Source: Gelatoporia subvermispora B (Eukaryota > Basidiomycota > Agaricomycetes > Polyporales > Gelatoporiaceae). From it: a stretch of 64,000 bases of DNA. The position numbers were made by a program, and so were the translations under genes. The stretch lies in NCBI GenBank assembly GCA_000320605.2, contig KB445799.1, positions 317,543 through 381,542 of the forward strand. The letters are read 5' to 3'. Below the pieces are notes generated by a model. It saw only the letters and a list, made by a program, of their open reading frames with translations, ran no database searches and was not told the DNA's origin. This document shows, piece after piece, positions 21,223-38,779 of the stretch; the stretch's first letter is position 1; the number at the start of each line of letters is the position of its first letter.

Positions 21223-24200
21223 TCATCTCCGCCGGGACCCAAATCCCCTAAACGTTCCCTCATCGTCCGAGTCATCAATAATCCGTCCCGAGGGCGCCGC
21301 AGGCGCCACTCTTGCCGATCCCGCCCTCGACGACCGCGCCGGCACAGACGCCCTCTTCGCCTGCGAGACCTGCGATGCCCGCGTCGCACGCCGAGCTGGC
21401 GGCGATTCCTCCGACAGATTGCTCATCTCACCTACATCCATGTCGAACTCCTCATCACTCGGCGAGCGGCCCGCAGTAGCTTGAGACTCATTAAAATCCT
21501 CATCGTCTGAGAGGAACAGCGGCATGCTCTTTTTGCGCACTTCGAGGAGCGGCTGCGTTTGCGCCGTGCGTCTTGGCCGTGGCTTCCGCGCGGGCTCGGG
21601 CTCGGGCTGCGTGGCTAGTGCGCGGGCAGGCTTGGGCGGTGCAAGAAGCTCGTCGTCCGAGTTGTCGGCGAAGAGCCCGCGGCCTCCGCTGCGACCCTTG
21701 CGCTGCTGGGACGGCTTGGCATGCGACTCTTTGAAGTGCGAGGGCGTTTGAGAGAGGGTCTGTGAGGAGAACTGGGTGGATTTTTGTGTGGGCTTGGCGT
21801 ATGCTACAATATGTGTCAATGTAAGATGACGGGGAGAAAATGGGGACATACGTCGTTGAGATGCCAGGTCCTCCCCGCCCTCTGCGTGCAGTTGGACGAT
21901 CTGCCTCCTCTCACCCAGGACTTTCTGTAACAACATCATCGAATGAGCAACTCTTCAGTATGATGTATCCTGCGCCCCACTTACCCTTCTGAACTTCTTG
22001 AAATCCGGTCTGCCCTCCCATTCCACTCGCCCACCTCCCCTCCTCACCTCCCCGCGGGTGCGGTGCTCCGGCACGTCCATCTCCACAATGACCATGAAGT
22101 TCCCGCGCAAGCCCACGTCGTCGTCAAAGTCATCTAGTACCGCCCATGCCTCCCGCTCCTGCTCGATGTCGGGCTTGGAGATGCGCAGGTTGTTGAACTC
22201 GCGGTCAAAGTCGTCCTCCGCGCGCCGCCCGCGCTTCGTCGAGGCGACCGCGAGGAGGAACGCCTCGTCCTTGTCGGGCGCACCTGGGGCTGCGCCTGCT
22301 GCAGACGTAGGTTTGCTCCGTTGACCCGGGATTTGCGAGGGAAGGGGTGCCTTGCTCGTAGGCTTCGATGTGGGCTTTGAGGCTGCTGGGAGCGCGGGCC
22401 TCGGGGCGGACGACTCGACCGCATTGACGCCCTCCACCGCTCTGCGCTTCGCCCGCCCCTGGCTCGCATCCTCATCCTCCATCACCACGTCCTCCTCCAC
22501 CGCCTGACTCTTCCTCTTCACCCCCTGGCTCTCTGTCCCTCCCGCGCCCCCTTCTGCCGTCCTCGGTGTGCTCTCCTCCTCTTCCTCCCTCACCACTTCC
22601 AACCCCCTCCCACCTCGGCGCTGCGTCTCCGCGCCCTCGCTCTGCGTCACGCTCGTGCCTGTCTGCGGTTGCTGACTCCCGAGCGCGAGGTACTCGTCCA
22701 TGCTCGCGGCGGCGACGCGGTCCGGGTCGCTCTCTTCGAAAAGCGCCTTGAATCGCTTGTGCGCGGGCTCCGGCGCCGGGGTATACGAGTATGACGTGCC
22801 GGGCGGGGAATCTGCGAGCCCGAGTAGTGCGAGGTCATTGCCAGCGCCTGTTCCAGCGCGCCGTTTGAGGCGGTTCGAGCGCGGTTTCGAAGCCTGCGTA
22901 AAGGATAAGTGAACATGAGGAAGAGGGGGAAATAAGAAAGGGGGGATCAGCGAGAGAGGGAGGACGTACAGCGGGTGTGCTGCTTGGTGGCGCAGAGGAC
23001 TCGGGGAGCGCCGAGCCTGCGCCCGTGGAGCCCTTCTTTGCGTCGGTGGTGCTCGGGTTGTCCTCCAGGCCGAGAAACGGCTCGTCAATTCCCGGGAGGG
23101 TGAATGTCGACTTTCCCGCTCGTCGCACGAGGTTCTAGGTGCGCGGTCAGCACGAGTTCAAGTCCTACACAACTCTACATTTGACAGTGTACGCACCCTG
23201 CGCGGTCTCGTCTGAGTATCCGGGACGGATGCCTCGACCGAGGCTAGGGCGGGAGTGGCTGGTGGTGGTAGGGGCGGCTCACGGGAGGACGCTCGGGATA
23301 CGGCGCGTCGGGGCGGGGGCCGCCGTCTCGCTGGTGCGGGAGCGTTTTCCGCCGCTTCTGGAGCTGGGGGTGTAGGCATCTCAGGGGGGATGGACGGCTC
23401 CTCGGGGTGTGTGTTGTAGACGATGTCGGGGAGTGGTGATGAGTCCTGATCTATCGTGTATGAGACTGTTGTCAAATCGGTATTCTGAGAGCTGTTGACG
23501 GAACATACCGTTCGAGGCAGGTTGTGGGGGTGTCCCGCTGTGCTTGAGATGAGAAACATCGGCATATACTACGGATTCTAGGATCTTCTCGGAAGATATG
23601 AAGCCTAGATCAAAACTAAAAATGAGCGCAAGTGAGCAGCGATCGCAAACATCTAGCCACACTTGAGAGCATTACCTCCCAGCTTCCTCAACCAGCTCCT
23701 TCCACTCATCTTCTCCGACTGCGGCAACCACAGATCGCTCTTCCGCGACCAACACGAGCGTTCTCTCCTTCCCCTGCCTCTTCGCCAGCACCTGGTGCAA
23801 CGCGCGCCTCCCGGAGTTAGCACCAAAGCACTCATACTCGGCCCCGCCCCTGCGCACGAGCTCGCGCAGCGCACTCTGGACCTCCCTCCCGCGCTCGCCG
23901 AGGAAGATGAAGCGATATGCGTTAAAGAGGCTGGCGCGAGCTTCGTCCGGCTCCCAGGCTGCGAACGTCTTAAGTGCTGGCGGGAGGGAAGGGGAGAAGG
24001 CGGGGCGGAATTTGGTTAGTGGGGGGAGGACGAAGTGCTCTTCAAGCGAGGATGGCTTGTCAGAATCGGACTCGGGCGTGCCGAGCCGCAACACTTCGGC
24101 GAGCCAGTCGGGCTTGACAATGTGCGCAAGGGAGAGAAGGGCGGTTGCGAGGGCGGGGGTAAGGGTGAAGGTGGGCGTGAGGTGGTGCGTTACTTCTGGC

Positions 24201-24871
24201 TGAGGGTCACCGACGAGGCTGATGCCTGTGAAATGCGTCAACTGAGAGATCAGTACCAAGTACAGGTGGGTAGACGGACCTAGGCTGGCGCACGCTTGCA
24301 GGGAGGTAGACTGCCCGCGTCCCGAGGAAGCGTAGCAGCATATTCGCTCCCATTTGACACTGGATATTGGCTCGTTAGCGACAAATAGTGTCCAGGAGGC
24401 AAGGCGCACTAACGTGACGGGTGTGCCTGTGACTACGTGTACAACGTCGCCGTCTTGCAGCTGTTTGGTAGATTCGTTGTTGATAACTATGGTCTGCCCA
24501 TCTCTGACAATGTTCCTTGGGCGATTCCCGGCATTGTGAAAAGACAGGGTAGGAACGAAGGTCGGGTTGACCTGCGGTGGTCTCACATTAATAAGTCAGT
24601 GGACATTCTCAAAATAGCATGCTACGCACCACATTCTCCTCCGTATATTCTCCTACGATAAATGTCGCATGCGCTCGAGAGATTTTAGGATGCTTGATGA
24701 TGAGTGGCTGGCCCTTGCGCCCAACCGTGTATGACGTTCCAGTTCTCAGGAGCTTTGACTCTGATTGGAGAAATCGGTTAACGAGATGTATCAGACCTTT
24801 GGACGCTGGCACTCACTTTGGAAATTCGTATCCTCTGTTGTGCCGTCAAAAGGACCAGTAAGGACCCACAT
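21223..24871 (-). CDS. NBS1: Nibrin/Xrs2 homologue, MRN complex subunit
   Basis: Would bind Mre11-Rad50 and recruit the Tel1/ATM kinase at DNA breaks. Eleven exons: 24871-24817, 24760-24630, 24571-24414, 24359-24280, 24225-23676, 23615-23509, 23465-23197, 23134-22970, 22893-21985, 21924-21852, 21803-21223; 1025 aa. The N-terminal FHA domain starts MWV and carries YTVGRKGQ and HPKISRAHATF. A BRCT pair follows (GDPQPEVTHHL with IVKPDWL, then a second repeat to about residue 350). A long acidic, low-complexity linker leads to the Mre11-binding motif FKKFRRV near residue 803. The C-terminus has an acidic DDSDDE followed by FRGF, like the ATM-binding tail. It shares a short promoter with POP5. The architecture is unambiguous although the linker is poorly conserved. 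Confidence 0.9.
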
Positions 24872-25058
24872 GCCCGGTGGATGGCTGGACGCGTCGGGTG
24901 GAACGAACAAGACGCGGTACTTAGACGCGTACCGCGTCTGCATACGTCACGTGCTCAACGATCATCCCGCCTAACGCGCTCACTCTGCTCGCCGTCCTTA
25001 CCATCGACCACAGCGCCCAGCAGCCCCGAGCAGCCCGCGGTCGCAGCGTATCACCAGA
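24872..25058. promoter_or_regulatory. Bidirectional NBS1/POP5 promoter with MCB-like boxes and a palindrome
   Basis: Only 187 bp separate the two start codons. Two ACGCGT boxes (24889-24894 and 24925-24930) match the MluI cell-cycle box bound by MBF in yeasts. An 11-bp perfect inverted repeat, agacgcggtac at 24910-24920 and its complement at 24929-24939, spans the second box with an 8-nt spacer. A cacgtg E-box is at 24948-24953. The motifs are seen; G1/S control of this promoter is inferred. Confidence 0.55.
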
Positions 25059-25709
25059 ATGGTCCGCTTCAAGGTACGTCGTTTTTTTCTCGTGCGAAAC
25101 TATCTCATCTGACCTGTCTACACCCCAGAACCGCTGGTTGCTCGTCGAGTTCATCCCCTGCGGCGACGCGCCGTCCTCACATCCAACCCCTGGCCTCAAT
25201 GGCGGCGACTCGAGCAGCAAGCAGATCTGGGCTGCGCTCAAGCAGAGCGTCATCACCAACTTCGGCGACACCGGCTGGGGCGCCGTCGGTACCTCCCTCA
25301 CCGGTGCGTTCTGCCCGTCCGTCGCACACAACCGAGGTGCTCACCAGCGATGCAGTCAAGTACTACTCCCCGCGGACGAACATGTGCATCATCCGCGTTG
25401 CGCGTGAGCAGCACCGCATCGCGTGGGCCGCGCTCACGCTCCTCTCCGCGATCGATGGCCAGCGCTTCCTCCCGCACGTCGTCCACGTCGCGGGCACCAT
25501 CAAGCAGGCGCAACTTGCCGCGATCAGGCATAACAGAGAAGTTGTCGCGCGGTACAGGGCGCAGGCCCGCACGCCTGGTGAGATGACCCATGGAATTGGA
25601 GTTGGACCGTAATTATGTCGCTGACACGCTTCCGACAGTGGCGTACCAGGACTCCTTCGACGAATACCTTGCGATCAGCGAGCAAGAGATCGAAGCTCTG
25701 CAGGACTGA
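25059..25709 (+). CDS. POP5: RNase P/MRP protein subunit Pop5
   Basis: Subunit of the nuclear ribonucleoproteins that mature tRNA 5' ends and process rRNA. Four exons, 25059-25073, 25129-25303, 25356-25577 and 25639-25709, give 160 aa, a usual length. The first coding exon is only 15 nt (MVRFK), followed by NRWLLVEF, the classic Pop5 opening. Further family marks are NFGDTGWGAVG, VKYYSPRTN and IIRVAREQHRIAWAAL. The C-terminal tail is acidic. Introns are 55, 52 and 61 nt. Confidence 0.92.
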
Positions 25710-26196
25710 CCGAATATATCGCACATACTCTGCGCAAGTTCGTCAAGGTCTGGCGCCCTGGCTATATGCCTTACGATCCCGGGGCATGGACTCACGAGTC
25801 TCAACACCGGTCAGGCGCACTCGGTCGACATATAGGTAGATCTGACCAGCTCGATGGCATGCGACATACGGGTCTCCGCAAGTGCACCTGTCAAGGACGC
25901 GAGGCGCCGTGCCACAAGTCCCAGCACGGGCACGCGGATACCACGACGTCACAGCTAGCGGGCACACCCAGTGCATCGCGCACACCCTTCACAGGAGTAA
26001 TAGCAGCAAACTCGCGAAGAAATGGATGAAATGTCGTGGCAAAGCTAAAGTCTCTCGTTACAGGATATATGTATACCAAGAGTATGATTATTTACTCGCA
26101 ATCAAGAGGGGAACAGGAGTATGCAAGCCGGATTGAAGAACGCTTAGTGTCGCCAAGGTCGAGTGTGCAGCAAGTAGCTTGATGAGTGGGACCTCT
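25710..26196. other. Intergenic, nothing recognised
   Basis: Lies between the POP5 stop and the edge of the duplicated NLR-OTC segment. Only short frames without similarity to anything I know. Confidence 0.45.
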
Positions 26197-26466
26197 ACTC
26201 ATAAACAGCGCGCGTCCACCAAGGAGGATCGTCGCGATCTCGGTCCCGAAGTGTGCACGGGCGCTGTGCTTCGAGAATAGCAGCGCGACGAACTTGTTGA
26301 AGAGCGACTGTGACGGCGCGCGCAGCGGCGGCTTCTTGTACGTTTGCACGCTCGCTGTGAATTCCACAGCCTGCGGCGCGAGCCAGGACTACGACGTTTG
26401 GTTGAGGCAGTGTGCATGGATGATGATCCAGTGGATCTTGGCCATAGTCCGGCCAGCGAGGGACAT
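26197..26466 (-). pseudogene. Truncated ornithine carbamoyltransferase copy
   Basis: Matches the 5' 270 bp of exon 1 of the intact gene at 44576, including [18 protein letters not shown] and LLGGRALF. It is broken: an in-frame TAG replaces a Leu codon after HCLNQTS, the carbamoyl-phosphate motif STRTR has become SARAH, a frame-disturbed patch lies in the middle, and similarity stops after the LLGGRALF region. No later exons follow. It sits about 350 bp beyond the stop of NLR1, in the same order and orientation as the intact gene beyond NLR2. It is the end of the segmental copy, not a working enzyme. Confidence 0.88.
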
Positions 26467-26815
26467 CAGGTGGTGGGTGCGTGAGATGGCCACTGAACAA
26501 GACGATCGACTCGAAAACTTTGGAAGGAAGCACTTGACGCGGGCATATGCAGTAGGCGGTACGCGGGAGAATGAGGCTGGAGCTCAGTACAGTTCTAATG
26601 ACCATTTACAGACATCGGCCAGTCTTCGAATGCGCACACTAGTCTGAGAAAGCCCAGCGAAGATACAGTCACATGTGATATGTGCGATTGATGCTCACAA
26701 CCGAGAAGGATTGAACACAATCTAAGAATTCCACAACCTCTTCTGCAAGCGAGACGACGGCACGAGTGCTGGCTACATATCATACACGTAGGCATACATG
26801 TATACTACACAAGAT
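26467..26815 (-). other. Duplicated NLR-OTC spacer, copy 1
   Basis: Separates the OTC remnant from NLR1. Part of it matches the spacer at 44153-44575: cgcgtcaagtgc and aagttttcgagtc occur in both at the same distance from the OTC start (here about 26497-26541). The OTC promoter was therefore copied as well. Confidence 0.6.
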
Positions 26816-29800
26816 CTACTGACTCCTCTGAGGCGCGAGTATATGGGACAGGTCTAAAAAGGTGACTTCTCCGTTACCCGAGCCTAGAGCTACGAGGCTT
26901 CCCTGGGACGCGAATGCTGGCATCAAGTTTCCCCACGACTCTCCTCCACAGTATGCTCTCCGATTGCTCGGGATCCAACACAGCTTCGTTGTAGACCCAG
27001 CTGGAGTGATCCAGCCATCTTTCAGTTCGAACACGCTCTGCGAAGGGACAACTGCCTCCCAAGATTCCTCTCCGCTACGTATGTCCAAGACGCAGGATAT
27101 GTTGTCTTTGAACGAAGCTAGGGCGACGGAATTGTCGTCATGAGAAAATGTGAGTGACAACGGCCGGCAGAGCTCCTTAGATCTTGATATTCGGTGGGTT
27201 GAGATTATAGCACCTTCTGCGACATCCCATATGTCTACGCAATGGAGGTCGCCTCCGCTCTCGGAGTCCGGATAGTAGATTCTTCCAACGGCAATGTATG
27301 CGCCAGTGGAGGAGAATGCACCGAGATGCAGTGATGCTCCCTTCTCTTCATCTCCCACGTACTCGAATGTTGCTTCCAAGTTTCCGCTTTCGATGTTCCA
27401 GATTCGAGCGCACCGTGGTCCTGCTCCGGCACAAAGAAGGAGTGTGCTGTCGAGACTAAATGCCGCTGATCTGAAGAAGTGGTATTGTTTTGACTCTTCG
27501 GCTGGCAGGGTGTGCACAATCGTAGCATCAGTCGTGTTCCATACTACCAGGTGAGTTTCATACGAGGACGAACTTGCTGCATATCGGCCATTCGGCGAGA
27601 TCTGAACAAAATCGACCGCTCGTGCATGCCCGTGAGCCACTGGTGGATCGGACGCATCGGAGTTCCGTATGGATGTGTCCCAAACTTGGACTGTACCATC
27701 CGAGCTCCCGGAGGCCAGCAGCTCGCCGTTGGGCGAAAAGCAAAGGGATCGCACATAGCTTGTGTGACCGAGATACCTAGACACAGAGTCGCCTGAGTGC
27801 GCATCCCACAGGGAGATAGACCATTCTGTGCCCTTGCAGGCGACGAGATTTCCTCCAGGAGAAAAGGCTGCCGCATCTGCTAACTGACGGACATTAACTG
27901 TCACGGGGACAAGCTCGCTGGCGTCGGCGCAGATATCATAGACGGCAACGCAGTCGGAGAAATTGACGAAACGTGACCCGTCGGGAGAGAATACGACGCC
28001 GTGCGACCAACCAGATGGGTCTGGCATTTTCTTGACTAGCTTGCATTGTAGTACGTGAGTATTTGAGGATTCTGTGTCTTTCTTTTCAAGCATGCCGGTC
28101 ATAGGAATTGCATTGGGCGTGATGTCCGAAACAGTTGACACCCGCATCTCTCCTGATGCCTCCCATATGTATACGGTCCACCTAGCAGACTCATTCTCTT
28201 CGAAATCGCAGAATGCGACCATAACCTCTCCTGCCGGTGAGTATGAGATGGACCGGAAGGCAAATGTATTCGTATTTGGGGGCGGAGACGTCCGTAGCAG
28301 CGGTGAAGTGGACAGAAGATCCCACTCTTGCAGTGTGCCGTCACTGCGACAGGAAACGGCATGCAAGGAGCATGGATGGCAATCAACCGAACTAGGGTAT
28401 GACGGGCGATATTCAGATATGGAGTCCTGATCCGCAACTGCCAGAGTTTTCCACAACAGGCCGGTAGACACTTCCCAAACACGCAATGTACCATCAAGGC
28501 CAGCGGAAACAATATACCGACCGTCATATGAGAATTTGATTTCCCAAACGTCATTGCGGTGGCCTTCCAAAACACGAAGGCAGGCATCCCATTGAGGTCG
28601 ACGGGAATTACGCAACGATAATGGGCGGGTGTCAAATGAATCATGTCTGCTTGTATATCGTTCGACCAATCGACATATTGGGGCGAGCGGCGCTGCGGAT
28701 ACATATAGTTGCTGCGGACTCTGGCTGATTGGCTCGAAAAATTCGAGAAGCAGGCGATAACCATCATAGAGAAGATTCGAGGATTCTTGCAATATGTCAT
28801 CAAGCGTATGCTCCTGTGTGATGGACCCAAAGTGGTTAAGATCATGTGAGAGTACGACTGAAAGTGTTAACATACCCGACACCATGCTCTCGATATCGTA
28901 AATGCTTGCACCGCCATATCAAGGCTGTTCATCAAGCTCAGTGCTTCGAGCCACACCAGGAGCTTGTCCTCGCAAAATGTATGTAATGTTCCCAATACCT
29001 CCTTGGAAGCATCGGCATTTGACAAATGAATGGCCCAATATTTGCATGCGTACTGCACATGCTGGGCAATATTGACATGGACACACGACTGAAGATCTGG
29101 AATATCATCCTTGAAGAGAGCGGAGTCTGGTAGATCGCACATATTTGTGTGCACGGAGCCGTTGACAATCTGCAGACATGCAAGGGCAACGTCTCGATGA
29201 TGAAGACGGGCATCGACGAAGAAGCTGTTGTTCTTGCAGCGTTTGTTGTCAGAGATGAACTCGCGGAACGTCAGGTGAAGAGGTCGTATCTTTCCTGCGT
29301 ATGGGCCAGATTCGTCGAAGTATATAACTGACTGTAATTCCCGGAGCGTGTCGATGGCGTTTGCTTCAGGGATATTGAACAGGTGTGTAAGCACATCCAG
29401 CGAGAAACGGTCCTGGAGAACAACAATGCTCGCCAAGACAGCGCGAACTCGGCGACTGACATTGGGGTCCTCCATGTCGGATTCTGTGTAGGCATTGTCT
29501 AGAACAGTGAGGTATAGAGCATCCAGCGTCGATATTCCGGATGTATTAATCTCCCCTCCGAGGATGGAATCAAGACGTCGGAGAACAACCTCGAAAGTCC
29601 TGACATTCTGCAACGCTTGCATTACGGTCTTTGCGTAGATGAATAGTCGCTCAGCCCGGGCAATTAGCGCCTCGATTGCTCCAGGCCGCACAGTAAGGAG
29701 TCTCCCACCGAAAGGAAGCAAGTTGAAATGGTATGCAAAGAAGCGTCTGATGTCGTCGTCGACTTCCTGGTCCGAGATATCCTTCAGATCGAAACGTTCC

Positions 29801-31293
29801 ATTGAGGTTCCCAGGGCTGCAGTCTTGAGCCCGTCTGTTATGAATTCTTCTGGACGGGTCGTAATAATCATGCGTAAGGGAAATGCGATTTCATCGAGGC
29901 GTCGGAGCAGAGGGAGCAGAGATATGATATCCTCTCGTATGCATTCATCGAGAGCGTCCAAGATCAAAACAATTGGAGGATGGTGGGCGGGAATGTCTTT
30001 GAGAGGGCTGATAATGAGTTTCTCCATCTGCTCTCTAAGATGATGCCCCACGTGATCCTTTAAGAATTCCTTGGCTGCCTCCGCGATCCGACCCTTGAGA
30101 CTGTCGTGCATGTCGGCAAGTTGATAGGCGATGGTAGGCAGAACCATCCTGGTTGTGCCCAAGTCACCTGCAGTGCTGCGGACGAAGCCGAACAATGCGC
30201 CGAGGAGCTTATGCTCGTGCAGCTGCCTCGCCAGAGCACGGGCGAGCGTCGATTTTCCCGTTCCTGCAGCGCCGCTGAGCACGAATATACGACTCGAGCC
30301 CTTGACATCTGTGTTGGACGCCCACGCGTGCAGCCTCTTCAGTAGATTTACACGTGTTCCTTCTACAAAGTCGCCGGAATCGCCGTTGCGCAGGCTTGCC
30401 TCGACGTGTGGGAGACGTTCCAACACTACGGGCGTTGGACAATGTCAATCTATGGTGAGCTATGCGAACGTGAATCTGACCTCTTTCGATCTCCTGCCGA
30501 CTCTGGCTCTATGGAATATCACGTCAATCATTGTCCAGGAGAATGAAGAGTTGTACCACTCACTCGCTTCATCTTCCGAACCATTTCATGTATGTCTTCT
30601 ACCAGGAGCCCTACGATTAGCTCCTGCTTCATCTATAAAATCAAACAAATAAAAAATTGCGTTATTTTTCGTTGGTATAATCGATGACTTACTCGGAGTC
30701 TGTCAGAGGTATCGGCAATACTCTTGTTCATGCCGTCTAGGATCGACTCGATCTCATCCTTATGTATGATCCTGCCGAAGAAATGGCGACCAGGGAGTTC
30801 CTTCCCCTTGCGCTTTATCTCCGTCAAGTCCCTCAAAATAATATTAGGATATAGGCTGCGTAGACAAGCAAGGATTACATACTTGACGAGCTGATCAATG
30901 CAGATGCCAAATTCGGTCGGTACCGGACGCGATGATGGCTCAACAGGTTCAAGCTTCTGCTTGACTTGCAATGTAGTCGACTGCACGAGATCGACCAGCC
31001 CACTGATGTTCTTCATCACTTCCAACCGAGCCTTGTCATTCCGTCTGACATCCTGGAGACACTGTAGGTGAACGCCGGTGATTGTATTGAACGAATGCGC
31101 GGACCTGGACTGTTTCTACGATGGACTGCAGGATGGGAATTGCAGTGCTTACGCCGGCAACAGGCGCAAAACTCGAGACGGTCGAAAGGACACCTAGTCC
31201 TTTGTCGATATATACGAGAGTGGTGTCGATGGCCTTATCAATTTGCTCCTCCGATGGCTTCGAAATCTTGTATTTGTCAAGGAAGTGCGGCAT
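26816..31293 (-). CDS. NLR1: helical domain-NACHT-WD40 STAND protein
   Basis: Signal-transducing NTPase of the fungal NLR type; relatives act in non-self recognition and programmed cell death. Seven exons: 31293-31105, 31052-30883, 30831-30693, 30632-30564, 30508-30481, 30425-28876, 28813-26816; 1380 aa with no break. Residues 1-198 are helical with an Ala/Gly/Val-rich first helix (VLSTVSSFAPVAGVSTAIP) and charged later helices, resembling HeLo or MLKL-type four-helix death domains. NACHT: Walker A GAAGTGKST at about 250-258, Walker B VLILDALDE about 100 residues later. The C-terminal half is a WD40 propeller with units such as FSYDGRYIVSAGLDG and LRVWEVS. The WD units differ from each other, unlike the near-identical units of HET-E. 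It is the inverted paralogue of NLR2 with the same exon structure. Confidence 0.9.
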
Positions 31294-31869
31294 ATCGGTT
31301 CACCTATGCACATCAATCGTCAAGCAACCCGCGGTATAGGGCGAAACAGTAGCAACGTACTTACTATTGGCAAGTATTTCTGACAGTTTACTGACCTGGA
31401 CCACAACGGTTCCAGTCGATAAGCGGTCAAGTCTGCGCAAGCGCGATAGACGGGGCATCACATGCATTGACGACATGAATGGGACACGCACACTCTATTA
31501 ACGTGTCGTAAGCGCGTGGGCACTAACATCTATCGCTTTTGGCGCTTCAAGTCACCGGGCGGCACCAGTGTGGTACAAGCCTGGCGATGCCACCTCAGAT
31601 ATGTGGACTGACAGACGACATAGGGCTGCGCCGCATGGTGCGGAGACTCGCGCACCATGCATACGTGTAAAGAAAAGTAAGCGCAAAGCTAGCGAATTCC
31701 GTTGTATAATACATGTACATCAGGACTAAGACTCATAACCAACTAGCGCGTGAATCACAGAGCGGGGTGTAGGACATGGAAACGCGGGACAATGCGGCAA
31801 GCGGTAAAGCAGACTTCATAACACGAATAAGGTAGAGAGGACATACAGGTGCAGGAGGCACAGGCGCGC
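31294..31869. other. NLR1 promoter and 3' flank of the KDM4-like gene
   Basis: 576 bp between two minus-strand genes. Similarity to the NLR2 upstream sequence fades within about 20 bp of the ATG, so the two NLR copies appear to have different promoters. No gene is seen. Confidence 0.5.
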
Positions 31870-36814
<4,945 letters not shown>

Positions 36815-38779
36815 ATGGCCTTCATACGGCGGCGGACCTTTTTCCGCGTCCTCTCCCTCCTCGCGGTCTCGCTTCTCATCAAGCTACTTGTCGCGCACCC
36901 CTCACCGGCATCATCTGTCTCCTCTTTCTATGCAGCCGACTCTCAAGAAATTCAGAAGCAAGGCGTGCTTGATCTTGTAACTCGCTCCGACAAACCCCTA
37001 GATGCCCGTAAACACAAATTCTTGCAAGCACGCATGGGGCGAGACGAGAGGCCGGACCTGTTAGCGGACATGATCCGGGATGGACTAATGGATTATTGGG
37101 AGAGATACCAAAAGCCATAGTGAGCATAGCATTCCATGTTAACTTCCAGCTGCCTCTGACGCTCTACAGCATCGTCGGACATGATACTGCTCATATGGAC
37201 GAGCAGTCTGTCTTCTCCGCGATTGAACAGCTCTTGACCCTGAATGGCTGGGTCGCTGCGTTATGTCCAACGCTCAGCCGTCCATTCGGTCAGAACAAGT
37301 ACGAGGATGCATACGAGGACCTCGCAAAGCAAGAACACCTGTACTACATTGGCATGGTCATCCATTCCGCCGACCACTTCCTCGTCGACCAGCTGGCCGT
37401 CATCGTGCAGCTGGCAAAGCGCCTAGGGCCATCTAACCTCTTCGTGTCCATGCTCGACTACGACTCTTCTGACTCGACCGCAACACTGACTGATTTGTGC
37501 GAGGCTGTCTTGACGCTGCTGGGCGTGCCGTTCCGCATCCGTCGCGTGCCCGGAATGACCGAAGACCCCTTAGCAGCCTATTACCCACTCGAGGAGGCAC
37601 ATACCCGCAATCTAGCATTGGAGCCACTGCATGAGCTGTACGAGCGACGAAACATCAAGTTCCATAGAGTGATCTGGCTAAAAGGCTTCACGTGTCCGAA
37701 TGACATTCTGGAGACCATCAAGATCAGTGTCGCCAACGAGGCGGCAATGGTGTGCGGCATGGACTGGGCAGAGCACAATGGTTTCTTCATCTTCTCCGAC
37801 CGGTACGCGCACCTCCCTTATATCCAGCTACTCCAACTAATTCCCCCGCAGATGGCGAACACGCGATATCAACGGCGACCAATTTCGGCAATCAAAGTCG
37901 TCCTCCATTTCCACCTCGCCGCTAACCTCTGTGCCCCCTCGCGACGCCGTCGGCGCGCAGCGCTATACACAGCATTTGCCCTTCCAGGTGTTCTGTTGCG
38001 AGTCCGGCACGCACGTCATCGACCCCGAACAGTCGTACTACGCCGGCATCATCTACCGTGCTGGGACAGACTTCCACAACGCGAGTACGCCCGCGGACCC
38101 GCCGCACCGCGAACCCGAAGCGAAGTGCCTGGACAGCGCGCAGGCGTGGTTCTGCAGGGACCTCTGGGTTGCCAAGGCGCGTGAGGGCCTCCGCGCGGTC
38201 GCGTCCGAGGCCGAGGTGCAGCAATCCGCCCGAGCGAAACGCGCCGACACAGACGAGGTCGTGGCCCCCGGTGATATTGAAGATGAAGAGCCGCTCGCGC
38301 CGCGCCAGGCGCAGGCCGCGCAGGCGGAGGACCTCGACGCGAACGCAGGCTCGGACTACGATGCGACGGACCTGCCGCTCGCAGATCCACCACCCGCGGA
38401 CGTGGAGGAGCCCGACCGGCTCACGATCCCGAACGCGGAGTTTTCGTCTGCGCGCATCCTCGTGAACCCGCGCTGCGTGACAACGTACGCGGGCGTATCG
38501 CACACCCAGCTCGCACTCGATTTGTTCGGCCCGCCGGACAGCGATGAGCGCGAGGGCCTGGTAAAGGGCAAGGACGCCCTTGAGCAGTGGCAGGGCGCAC
38601 CGGATACGTTTGTGTGCCAGGAGCAGCAGTAAGTCGTATTTCTGGGATGCGACACTGGGCGGATGCTGATTTTTTGTGACCCTAGACATACTGGTGGACG
38701 GCGCGCTGCGAAGACTCAAAGACGGTTGTCCTTCTCTGTCCATAGGGAGCTAGAAGAAGTGTTGGCGTCGTCGTCGTGA
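36815..38779 (+). CDS. GT69 alpha-1,3-mannosyltransferase, CAP59/CMT1 family
   Basis: Golgi type II glycosyltransferase; Cryptococcus relatives act in capsule and wall mannan synthesis. Four exons, 36815-37119, 37170-37802, 37852-38628 and 38686-38779, give 602 aa. The start at 36815 gives a short basic head (MAFIRRR) and a signal-anchor helix at about residues 9-27. Family marks: IPKAIVS is lost into the first intron, but YIVGHDTAHMDEQ, VSMLDYDSSDST (possible metal site), VIWLKGFTCPNDI, CGMDWAEH, DRWRTRDINGDQF, PFQVFCCESGTH and the tail TGGRRAAKTQRR all fit. An acidic/Ala-rich insert (about 435-500) is poorly conserved. The last intron turns a TAA into a spliced codon and adds the conserved tail. 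Agaricomycetes lack the cryptococcal capsule, so the acceptor is unknown. Confidence 0.88.

Noticed and set aside
24258..24280. A shorter, 39-nt intron ending at ctctcag in NBS1
   Set aside because: It breaks the BRCT1 frame; the acceptor at 24226-24227 restores the expected ASLGISLVGD sequence.
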